A DNA stretch of 12,569 bases from JAWVZS01 sp964507825. GTDB taxonomy: Archaea > Thermoproteota > Nitrososphaeria > Nitrososphaerales > Nitrosopumilaceae. The translations under genes and the position numbers were made by a program. The stretch is from positions 1 through 12,569 of the forward strand of contig CAZDQM010000059.1 of NCBI GenBank assembly GCA_964507825.1, in the 5' to 3' direction. This document shows, one piece after another, positions 7,397-12,569 of the stretch (positions are counted from its first letter, which is position 1; each line of letters opens with the position of its first letter). A model generated the notes under the pieces. It was not told the origin of the DNA. It did not search any database and saw only the letters and a program-made list of their open reading frames with translations.

Positions 7397-7678
7397 TCAT
7401 CTTTTTGCCTCCTGCAAAGTTTTTTTTAAAACGTCGTTGGCTATGATAATTTCTGCGATTATGCGCTTGAGGTGTTCAATCTCCCGGCCGTGGCTCTTGT
7501 CAACGTTCCCATGTAGGGCAAGCGCCTGCTTGCCGCCCTGCAGAAATTTATCCTTCCAGTCCTAGAAGGTCGCAGGGGAGATATTGTGCTTACGGCACAA
7601 CTCGGCGGCAGATATGCGAGTGATAAAAAACTCCACCACCACGTCGGCCTTGTCTTGTGAACTGCATCTCTTACTCAT
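7397..7678 (-). pseudogene. IS3-family OrfA, helix-turn-helix protein, with nonsense codon
   Basis: Begins MSKRCSSQDKADVVVEFF and continues through an HTH-like ISAAELCRKHNISPATF. A TAG at 7562-7564 interrupts it, then it reads DWKDKFLQGGKQALAL and a C-terminal heptad-rich REIEHLKRIIAEIIIAN. It ends at TGA 7397-7399, overlapping the OrfB ATG as ATGA. A run of eight A (7420-7427 on the - strand) is phased A_AAA_AAA and OrfB lies in the -1 frame. This is the classic slippery site by which IS3 elements make the OrfAB fusion transposase. The nonsense codon makes OrfA, and any fusion, non-functional. Confidence 0.85.
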
Positions 7679-7805
7679 GCCCCGGATATCGCCTCCTGCG
7701 CCCTTAAGCATTCGATTTTGATCGGTCTCATTCTAGCAGGGTCCAGCCCAACATACAAGCAAATTTCGTAACATCTATAGCTGTTACCACATATTAAAAA
7801 AGAGA

Positions 7806-8447
7806 TTAAAATCCCTTTGGCATGGTGCCGCGTGGTTTTGGCTTTGCCATTACCTGTGTCTGCGCCAAGCCGGCTCCAAAACTGATTCCATAGCCTACAA
7901 ACGTCTTGGCAGGCGGATGATATGCCAGCCTTGACCTTGTTGCAAAGTATTGGTTTGACGGCTGTGTATATCCGGTAACCTTTTCCTTTTGCAGGTGCCA
8001 GCTTGTGGTTGCAGCCCTTCCTACCGGGGCGGTTCTTCGAACAAAGTACCTGTTTGCCGCCGGCGAATATCCCGTTACCTTGGCCCTGTACTGGTGAAAG
8101 TCCGTCATTGCCGCATTTGCATACGCATGCTCAAGCGAACCGGCCTCGGCCTGCTTTTCAGGCGCCGCCTCTTGTGCAGGAGGTTCAAATCCCTTTGGCA
8201 ACGTACCTTTTTCCTTTTTAGGAGCAGGCTTTGGTGATTCCCGTACCTCCTTTGCAGGTGGTACTTTCTGTACTAGAGTCTCAAATCCCTTTGGCAACGT
8301 ACCCTTTTCCTTTTTAGGTGCAGGTTTGGCCTGCTTTGCAGGTTCTGGCTTGGCTTCCATCTGTGATGAAAGTTTAGACAATTTTGCCTCTAATTCGGCA
8401 ATCTTGGCCTCCAAGTCTTTTTTAGTTGTCCTCTTTGAGGTTGCCAT
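7806..8447 (-). CDS. Low-complexity protein with three GT(L/M)PKGF motifs
   Basis: A 213-residue protein that I do not recognise. Residues 7-32 are Lys/Glu/Leu-rich and predict a short coiled coil (KKDLEAKIAELEAKLSKL). Residues 33-100 are Pro/Ala/Lys/Glu-rich, with two 32-residue units each carrying PKKEKGTLPKGFE (GTLPKGF at 49-55 and 81-87). Residues 123-138 and 156-171 are a second repeat, KVTGYSPAANRYFVRR and KVTGYTQPSNQYFATR. A short Gly-rich part follows (GYGISFGAGLAQ), and the protein ends exactly on a third motif, GTMPKGF. There is no signal peptide or membrane segment. The basic, repetitive make-up suggests a scaffold, a nucleic-acid-binding or a short-linear-motif protein; this is only inference. 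ATG 8447 is chosen because a TATA-like box lies 26 nt upstream. In-frame ATG 8453 and TTG 8465 are alternatives. Confidence 0.75.
   Translation of the reverse strand: MATSKRTTKKDLEAKIAELEAKLSKLSSQMEAKPEPAKQAKPAPKKEKGTLPKGFETLVQKVPPAKEVRESPKPAPKKEKGTLPKGFEPPAQEAAPEKQAEAGSLEHAYANAAMTDFHQYRAKVTGYSPAANRYFVRRTAPVGRAATTSWHLQKEKVTGYTQPSNQYFATRSRLAYHPPAKTFVGYGISFGAGLAQTQVMAKPKPRGTMPKGF
8185..8323 (-). repeat. 96-bp period repeat within the PKGF gene
   Basis: The blocks at 8185-8228 and 8281-8323 are nearly identical (TCAAATCCCTTTGGCAACGT then ACC, a T-rich run and AGG). They encode PAPKKEKGTLPKGFE twice, 96 bp (32 codons) apart. This reflects an in-frame internal duplication; the spacer between them has diverged. 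Confidence 0.8.
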
Positions 8448-8469
8448 GGGCATGTTGTCCGGCAAGGGG

Positions 8470-8477
8470 TTTATTTA
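8470..8477 (-). promoter_or_regulatory. TATA-like box of the PKGF gene
   Basis: TAAATAAA on the - strand, centred 26-27 nt before ATG 8447. It predicts a leaderless mRNA and decides the start among three in-frame candidates. Confidence 0.6.
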
Positions 8478-8723
8478 CATTTGGTTTGTGCCGGCGCACA
8501 CACTCTGGTCGATCCTAGTTTCATGCCCGAATGTGTTGAGTCAGGTATAATGTCTCAGTCGATCTGATCTTGTACGTGCCGGCGCACCACGCGCGTGTTA
8601 TCATATATACCATGACCAAAAACCATACCAATCACATACAGTTCGTCAAATATCATTGCTTATTCTGCCCTTCAATACAGATGCCAAGTACAACCGTAAA
8701 GTCATAAACACACACATGCAAGT
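8478..8723. other. Divergent intergenic region with paired GTGCCGGCGCAC
   Basis: The identical 12-mer GTGCCGGCGCAC is at 8488-8499 and 8576-8587, 88 bp apart. Each copy has GTGC and GCAC arms around CGGC. GTCGATC lies between them at 8508-8514 and again at 8558-8564. The region separates the divergent PKGF and Cys/His-rich genes. The pairs could be operators or hairpins in an untranslated RNA, but I cannot tell which. TATA-like GGTATAATG (about 8543-8551) has no clear gene downstream. Confidence 0.4.
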
Positions 8724-8731
8724 TTTATAAA
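8724..8731 (+). promoter_or_regulatory. TATA box of the Cys/His-rich protein gene
   Basis: TTTATAAA is centred 26-27 nt before ATG 8754. It is a strong archaeal TATA match with leaderless spacing and no Shine-Dalgarno sequence in between. Confidence 0.7.
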
Positions 8732-8753
8732 CATAGGGAACGATATATCAGCA

Positions 8754-9143
8754 ATGGATGACTTTGAAAGGGAGTATCCCGGTTTTGACTGGAAGAATAC
8801 ACCAGCATACAAGCATCCCGGCGGAAAGGACTGCCCCTGTCCAAAGCACGAGTACATCAGGGAGCAGATCAAATTCACAAAGACGGTAAACGAGTCCAGC
8901 AAAAAGGGCGCCGAGTCAACCAGAGTCACGCTCAAGTTTTGCCCGGATCATTACAAGGTATACATGGAGGAGGTGATTCCCGCAATGCCGTTAAAGTATA
9001 AAATCCTCACAAAGATCGCCATAAAGCTAGGAGCGATTCAAATCGAACACCTGACCCACATGCAGTCAGACATCTGCTTTTACTGCAAGTTTGGATCGGG
9101 CGGCTATGAAAAGAGGAATGAGATTTCGCCGCTAAACCCCTAG
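8754..9143 (+). CDS. Conserved-type Cys/His-rich small protein, function unknown
   Basis: A 129-residue protein that I cannot assign to a named family. It has possible metal ligands in three clusters: C27-P-C29 and H32 (DCPCPKHE), C63 and H66 (FCPDHYKVY), and C108-x2-C111 (ICFYCKFG). Such pairs suggest one structural zinc site or perhaps an Fe-S cluster. The first part is acidic and aromatic (DDFEREYPGFDW); the middle is basic and probably helical (KYKILTKIAIKLG). There is no signal peptide or membrane segment, so it should be cytosolic. The strong TATA box and clean start support a real gene. Its TAG stop shares the CTAG at 9140-9143 with the convergent zinc-finger gene. Confidence 0.75.
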   Translation: MDDFEREYPGFDWKNTPAYKHPGGKDCPCPKHEYIREQIKFTKTVNESSKKGAESTRVTLKFCPDHYKVYMEEVIPAMPLKYKILTKIAIKLGAIQIEHLTHMQSDICFYCKFGSGGYEKRNEISPLNP

Positions 9144-9370
9144 AACGGTTCGATCAGTATCTTGGGCCTGTTGGGAGTATCATGATGACACTTTTTGCCG
9201 CACAGCGGGCACCTCTTTCTATCCAGTAATATGCACTGGCATATGTGGGACTCGAAATAAACCTCTGCGGATTTCGTATGCTCGCCGGTGCCGTTGCAAA
9301 AGGTGCACTGGGCCGCCAGCAGTTCAATAATCCCAGAACCCCCGCAAACGGGACAAGTCTTTCTTCCCAT
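9140..9370 (-). CDS. Small DnaJ-type zinc-finger protein
   Basis: A 76-residue Cys-rich protein. CPVCGGSG (C6, C9) and CTFCNGTG (C22, C25) are two CxxCxGxG motifs like those of the DnaJ cysteine-rich domain. They are followed by C44-x-C46, C54-PL-C57 and C61-H62-H63, enough ligands for two or three zinc ions. It has no J domain, so it is not a full co-chaperone; a small protein- or RNA-binding zinc protein is more likely. ATG 9370 is chosen over the longer reading (to 9487): homology-like sequence begins right at MGRKTCPVC, a TATA-like box sits 26-28 nt upstream, and the longer form would overlap the divergent decarboxylase start. The gene is convergent with, and shares a stop tetranucleotide with, the previous gene. 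Confidence 0.75.
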   Translation of the reverse strand: MGRKTCPVCGGSGIIELLAAQCTFCNGTGEHTKSAEVYFESHICQCILLDRKRCPLCGKKCHHDTPNRPKILIEPF

Positions 9371-9394
9371 TGTAATAGGTTGCCAGTACTTCAA

Positions 9395-9401
9395 TCTTAA
9401 A
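9395..9401 (-). promoter_or_regulatory. TATA-like box of the DnaJ-type zinc-finger gene
   Basis: TTTAAGA on the - strand, centred about 28 nt before ATG 9370, preceded by an A-rich run. It lies in a 96-bp divergent promoter region shared with the UbiD-family gene. Confidence 0.45.
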
Positions 9402-9436
9402 GTTTTTTTTAGGTTTACACGGGTAATCCTGTCAAG

Positions 9437-9443
9437 CTTTATA
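9437..9443 (+). promoter_or_regulatory. TATA-like box of the UbiD-family gene
   Basis: CTTTATA is centred 26-27 nt before the GTG at 9467. This favours a leaderless GTG start over the in-frame ATG at 9482, which would then have a 15-nt leader without a Shine-Dalgarno site. Confidence 0.55.
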
Positions 9444-9466
9444 CAACATCTAGCGTAAAGAATGTC

Positions 9467-10909
9467 GTGCCAATAGCAGACATGCATGAGTTTATCGACG
9501 TCTTGGAGAGCGCAGGCGAGCTTAGGCGAGTCAAAACCAGTGTGGACCCAGACCTAGAGATAGCAGAGATCCTAAGGCGCACGATGTACGACTGTGGACC
9601 GGCGATCCTTTTTGAAAATGTAGAGGGCCACGACATACCGGTACTTGGAAATGCGTTTGGCTCCATGAAGAGGATGGAACTGGGTCTTGAGATGAACGAC
9701 TTTACCCAGATTGGCCAGAGAATTGCAGACATGACCAAGATGGATATTCCGGCAGGGCTATTTGGCAAGATCAAAAAGCTGCCAGAATTATCAAAGATGA
9801 CAGAGTCGTTTCCCAAGTTGGAGAATAGCGGCGCCGTAACTAAAATAGTAACCACATCGCCAAGGTTTTCCGAGATACCGATAATAAAGACATGGCCCAA
9901 GGACGCCGGGAAATTCATCACGTTTGGCATGGTAGCCACAAAGCATCCCGAGACCGGAGTAAGAAACCTCGGCGTATACAGGATCCAGATTACGGATGAC
10001 ACGCATGCACTAATCCACTGGCAGAGACACAAGCGCGGCGCGCACCACGGCGAGCTCAAAAGGGATGCGGGAGACAAGATAGAGGCTGCAATAGTCATCG
10101 GTGGCGAGCCTGCAACCGTGTTTGCCGGAGTGGCCCCGGTACCAGAAGGACTAGACAAGTATCTATTTGCCGGGATTACAAGGAAAAAGGGAATCAAGAC
10201 CGTCAAATGCAAGACCGTCGATCTAGAGGTGCCTGCTAGTGCGGATATAGTACTAGAGGGGCTAATAGATCCCGCAGACCTCGGCGACGAGGGCCCGTTC
10301 GGGGATCATACAGGGTATTATACCCCCGTCGAAAAGTATCCGACGTTTACACTGACTGCGATGATGAGGCGCAGTGATCCGATATACCTTACAACGGTCG
10401 TCGGCAAGCCGGTCCTAGAGGATGCATATATCGGCAAGGTGATTGAAAGGTCGTTTCTGCCGCTGATACGGATGTTTCATCCAGAGGTGGTAGATTATTC
10501 AATGCCGCCGGCCGGATGGTTTCAGGGGATGGCGATAATATCAATAAAAAAGAGGTATCCGGGACAGGCAAGGAAGGTCATGATGGGCCTGTGGGGAACA
10601 GGTCAGTTATCGCTTACCAAGACATTCGTAGTAGTAGACGAGGATGTCAACGTGCACGACATCAATGATGTAATCTGGGCGATTACCACAAGGGCCGATG
10701 CTGCAAGGGATATCATGATAGTGAATAATACGCCGACAGATACCCTGGATCCGGCATCGCCGCGAGTCAATCTGGGATCAAAGTTGGGAATTGACGCGAC
10801 GCAAAAGACTGCCGAGGAGGGCTATACCAGGGAGATCCAAGAGTTGGTAAAGCCCGATGACATAACAAAGAAAAAGGTGGACGACAGGTGGTCCAGTTAC
10901 GGCATCTAG
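9467..10909 (+). CDS. UbiD-family decarboxylase, probably menaquinone biosynthesis
   Basis: A 480-residue UbiD-like decarboxylase, the usual family length. UbiD enzymes use prenylated FMN to remove carboxyl groups from aromatic or unsaturated acids. It starts with the typical HEFIDVLESAGELRRV. The cofactor- and metal-binding region RNLGVYRIQITDD is present, followed by HWQRHKRGAHH, GGEPATVFAG, E264 in IVLEG and E275 in DEGPFGDHTGYY, which carry the family's catalytic acids. It ends near SSYGI with no extra domain. Because the convergent neighbour is MqnC, the likely substrate is a naphthoate intermediate of the futalosine menaquinone route, where a UbiD-type enzyme removes the ring carboxyl. 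Other UbiD substrates cannot be excluded. A UbiX-type flavin prenyltransferase would be needed elsewhere in the genome. GTG 9467 is supported by TATA spacing; ATG 9482 is possible. Confidence 0.93.
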   Translation: MPIADMHEFIDVLESAGELRRVKTSVDPDLEIAEILRRTMYDCGPAILFENVEGHDIPVLGNAFGSMKRMELGLEMNDFTQIGQRIADMTKMDIPAGLFGKIKKLPELSKMTESFPKLENSGAVTKIVTTSPRFSEIPIIKTWPKDAGKFITFGMVATKHPETGVRNLGVYRIQITDDTHALIHWQRHKRGAHHGELKRDAGDKIEAAIVIGGEPATVFAGVAPVPEGLDKYLFAGITRKKGIKTVKCKTVDLEVPASADIVLEGLIDPADLGDEGPFGDHTGYYTPVEKYPTFTLTAMMRRSDPIYLTTVVGKPVLEDAYIGKVIERSFLPLIRMFHPEVVDYSMPPAGWFQGMAIISIKKRYPGQARKVMMGLWGTGQLSLTKTFVVVDEDVNVHDINDVIWAITTRADAARDIMIVNNTPTDTLDPASPRVNLGSKLGIDATQKTAEEGYTREIQELVKPDDITKKKVDDRWSSYGI

Positions 10910-12024
10910 TGCGTCTGGATGGTTCTGTAAAAGTTGTCGCGCTCGGCGACTCGGTATCCAATTTGCTTGATGGAATCTATGATTAGCTTGCCGGTAAGCT
11001 CCGTTGAGCGCGCACCGGTACATGAGACTACCTCCTCGCCAATCAGCGTACCCCCAAAGTCATCGGCCCCGTATTGTAGAGCAAGCTGCGCCATCCCAAC
11101 CCCGTTTGTAAGCCAAGAGGACTGTATATGGTTAATTATACCGTCAAAGACCAGTCTAGATATCGCAATCATTTTTAAGAGCTGCGTGCCGCCTGCCCCG
11201 TGCACCACCACGTTTTCTTTCTGCATCAGCGTGTTGTTTGGCTCAAAATTCCACGGGATAAACGCCATGAACCCGCCGGTCTTTTCTTGGAGCCGGGTTA
11301 TCTTGGCAAAATGCTCAGCAATATCCTGATTTGATTCCACGTGCCCGTACATCATCGTGGCAGAAGATGGCAGTCCTATATTGTGGGCCTCTTCCATGAT
11401 CCGCAGCCAGTTCGCGCTAGAAATCTTCTTGGGGCTAATCACGTCCTTTACAGTGTCGACTAGGATTTCTGCACCCGCGCCAGGTATCGACTGTAATCCA
11501 GATTCACGGAGCCGGTCCAGTATATCCCTAGTCGAGGTCTTTTCAACGTGGGATATCATGTCGATTTCAGAGGCAGAAAGGCCGTGGACACCAACCTTGG
11601 GAAACTTGGAGCGAATTAATCGGAATGCATCCTCATAGTATTCAATTCCCAAGCTCGGATTGTGTCCGCCCTGAATAAGTACCTGGCGTATTTTGAACAT
11701 GTCCCATGCGGCCCTTACCCTGGATTCTATCTCGTCAAGGGTCAGAGTATATGAATCAGCGGCCCCCGGTGACCGGTAAAAAGCGCAGAACTTGCAGTCA
11801 GTAACGCAGACATTGGTATAGTTTAAGATTATATTATTCACAAAGGACGCCTTTGCGCCAAACCTCTTCCTTACAAGCGAGCCGGCAACTAGTCCCATGA
11901 GGTGCACGTCATCGGACTCTAGCAGGCGAGAGCAGTCCTGTGAAGAAATCCTCTGGCCTGCAAGCGCCATCTCCAATATGTCGCCCACATTACTGGCAGA
12001 AAGGTGCTCATTTATCAGACTCAA
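10906..12024 (-). CDS. mqnC: Cyclic dehypoxanthinyl futalosine synthase (radical SAM)
   Basis: A 372-residue radical SAM enzyme that cyclises dehypoxanthinyl futalosine in the futalosine route to menaquinone. The 4Fe-4S cluster motif is C73-x3-C77-x2-C80 within NYTNVCVTDCKFCAFYR. Diagnostic MqnC stretches follow in order: QVLIQGGHNPSLGIEYYEDA, HGLSASEID, SIPGAGAEILVDTVKDVISP, SATMMYGHVES, TGGFMAFIPWNFEPNNT, SSWLTNGVG and the C-terminal YGADDFGGTLIGEEVVS. The close relatives MqnE and CofH are alternatives, but the FIPW and GADDFGGT blocks fit MqnC best. TTG 12024 is the chosen start: a TATA-like box lies 28 nt upstream and no in-frame ATG precedes conserved sequence. The TAG stop shares CTAG (10906-10909) with the convergent UbiD-family gene. 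Confidence 0.93.
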   Translation of the reverse strand: MSLINEHLSASNVGDILEMALAGQRISSQDCSRLLESDDVHLMGLVAGSLVRKRFGAKASFVNNIILNYTNVCVTDCKFCAFYRSPGAADSYTLTLDEIESRVRAAWDMFKIRQVLIQGGHNPSLGIEYYEDAFRLIRSKFPKVGVHGLSASEIDMISHVEKTSTRDILDRLRESGLQSIPGAGAEILVDTVKDVISPKKISSANWLRIMEEAHNIGLPSSATMMYGHVESNQDIAEHFAKITRLQEKTGGFMAFIPWNFEPNNTLMQKENVVVHGAGGTQLLKMIAISRLVFDGIINHIQSSWLTNGVGMAQLALQYGADDFGGTLIGEEVVSCTGARSTELTGKLIIDSIKQIGYRVAERDNFYRTIQTH

Positions 12025-12048
12025 TTGGCTAGATTCGCATAAAGTTGA

Positions 12049-12055
12049 TATTTAA
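12049..12055 (-). promoter_or_regulatory. TATA-like box of mqnC
   Basis: TTAAATA on the - strand, centred 28 nt before TTG 12024, consistent with a leaderless or nearly leaderless transcript. Confidence 0.5.
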
Positions 12056-12220
12056 TCCTTGAGTGTAAGGTGACCGCGTATGTTATTAGTCGAACAAATT
12101 TTCCTAGTCGATTACGCAGGCTGCATCCGGTAGTTATATACTCCAACAAGTAGGCAGGTTGGGATTCACAGCGCCAAAATAATTTCACAGATTGCTTTAC
12201 TTTTCTAAAAAAACGCGCAT
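12056..12220. other. Intergenic between mqnC and the transposase
   Basis: AT-rich, with AGTCGA twice (around 12087-12115) and no recognisable gene, tRNA or element end. The left end of the downstream insertion sequence probably lies here but cannot be fixed without its partner end. Confidence 0.3.
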
Positions 12221-12569
12221 ATGGATCAGTGGATCTTATCACGCCCAATGACCTTTGAGAAGCGTGATCAGCGAGTATACAACTTGATAAAGGGAGCACC
12301 TTTCGGGACTGATACTAAACACCATAGTCAGGATCGTAAGCGAGCTTGACGCGCCGTACGTAAACAAGCCCAGAATAGGCGGCCCACGCGGGTATCCGCC
12401 CAAGGCCATGGTCGTCACGCGCATGATGCGGGACGCGGAGGGAAAGACGTTTCACGGGATCGCGTCGTACCTGCGCGCCCATCCGGACGTGGCAGAAAAG
12501 ATTGGGTTTAGTCCCGGCAAGACACCCGCGGGGAGCACCATCAATGACGCCTATGCTAAGATATCCGAG
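12221..12569 (+). pseudogene. Transposase, 5' part, frameshifted and cut by window end
   Basis: ATG 12221 opens a frame reading MDQWILSRPMTFEKRDQ and RVYNLIK that stops at 12347-12349. A second frame, open from 12291 to the window end, continues EHLSGLILNTIVRIVSEL, YVNKPRIGGPRGYPPKAMV, GKTFHGIASYLRAHPDVAE and GFSPGKTPAGSTINDAY. Dropping one G from AAAGGG (12289-12294) joins the two frames smoothly. The second part resembles the DUF772-like N-terminal helical region of IS4/IS5-type DDE transposases (Pro-aromatic loop, GKTF, then STxxD/N). The catalytic DDE core would lie beyond the window. The join may be a pseudogene lesion, a sequencing error or programmed frameshifting; I cannot separate these. 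Nearby element ends are not identifiable here. Confidence 0.6.

Larger units (their letters stand above)
6325..7400 (-). pseudogene. IS3-family transposase OrfB, disrupted
   Basis: Remnant of the DDE transposase. The N-terminal part begins at ATG 7400 (MRRQAIIKITKYMG). A frameshift near 7283-7288 moves the reading frame, which continues with VDAGAVRTVRRIAVKR and then IYRKIDYIQPQKRK and LWETDITYIWCGINRW, containing the first catalytic Asp. MITE copy B then interrupts the gene. Reading resumes with CFNVIDYFTRKWIAYAFD, the second Asp in RTDNGNQY, and the Glu in NWHVESFHKTLKKEY, with about 36 residues between them. An in-frame TGA (6469-6471) probably replaces a Trp codon. TAG (6364-6366) is a further stop before the natural end at 6325-6327. 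Removing the MITE and one 8-bp duplication (250 bp) joins the two halves in frame, so the MITE entered a gene whose frame was then continuous across the site. Confidence 0.88.
6272..7745 (-). mobile_element. Decayed IS3-family insertion sequence, carrying a MITE
   Basis: The outer ends both begin TGGACCC: TGGACCCCATG at 6272 inward, and TGGACCCTGC read on the - strand from 7745. Inside are IS3-type OrfA and OrfB remnants on the - strand. Total length is 1474 bp, about 1.22 kb once MITE copy B and one 8-bp duplication are removed, which is normal for IS3 elements. I do not see a clean target duplication outside the ends, so exact borders are tentative. The element cannot be autonomous now. Confidence 0.75.

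Noticed and set aside
7989..8237. + strand open frames inside the PKGF gene
   Set aside because: Shadows of the real - strand gene; the repeats and low complexity keep the opposite frames open.
8612..8707. 31-codon ORF with a CLFC motif (starts MTKNHTNHIQ)
   Set aside because: The TATA-like sequence is only about 7 nt upstream, which would start transcription after the ATG, and there is no ribosome-binding site. One CxxC is not enough support.
9371..9487. N-terminal extension of the zinc-finger protein
   Set aside because: It would overlap the divergent UbiD-family start and promoter, and the Cys-rich sequence begins immediately after ATG 9370.
1..12569. tRNA, rRNA or riboswitch
   Set aside because: I looked in all intergenic stretches for cloverleaf arms and the GTTCRA T-loop signature and saw none I could support. 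A covariance-model scan would be decisive.

Overview
The window looks archaeal and most likely comes from an ammonia-oxidising thaumarchaeote (Nitrososphaeria). The main clues are a futalosine-pathway MqnC next to a UbiD-family decarboxylase, and at least six genes with a TATA-like box about 26-28 nt before the first codon, the archaeal pattern for leaderless mRNA. Start codons are a mix of ATG, GTG and TTG. Use of ATA and AGG codons is heavy. The species cannot be fixed from the sequence alone.

The left half (1-7745) is an accessory region. A long gene (385-3498) encodes a UvrD/Rep-type helicase fused to a four-cysteine Fe-S PD-(D/E)XK nuclease and a C-terminal SWIM zinc finger. The non-coding DNA on both sides of it shares a short repeat with the core AAATTTACGAG. 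Next comes a type II restriction-modification pair: an EcoRII/PspGI-like endonuclease (4152-4874) and a Dcm-like cytosine-5 methyltransferase (5015-6028), both on the + strand. A non-autonomous MITE-like element (3831-4119) with 12-bp inverted ends and a perfect 8-bp target duplication (AATTGTTT) sits directly against the endonuclease promoter. A second copy (6769-7010, opposite orientation) is inserted inside a decayed IS3-family insertion sequence (6272-7745, - strand), whose transposase carries several stops and a frameshift. I see no gene in 6029-6271.

The right half (7800-12024) is ordinary chromosome. It holds a low-complexity protein with three GT(L/M)PKGF motifs (- strand), a Cys/His-rich conserved-type protein (+), a small DnaJ-type zinc-finger protein (-), a UbiD-family decarboxylase (+) and MqnC (-). 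The two convergent pairs here each end on one shared CTAG, which is a TAG stop on both strands. UbiD and MqnC probably act in the same menaquinone pathway. The right edge (12221-12569) holds the 5' part of another transposase, split by an apparent one-base frameshift and cut by the window end.

Taken together, 1-6028 reads as a small DNA-restriction / DNA-processing island that has been hit repeatedly by mobile DNA. The strongest unexplained items are the MITE pair, the helicase-nuclease-SWIM fusion with its flanking repeats, and the PKGF-repeat protein.
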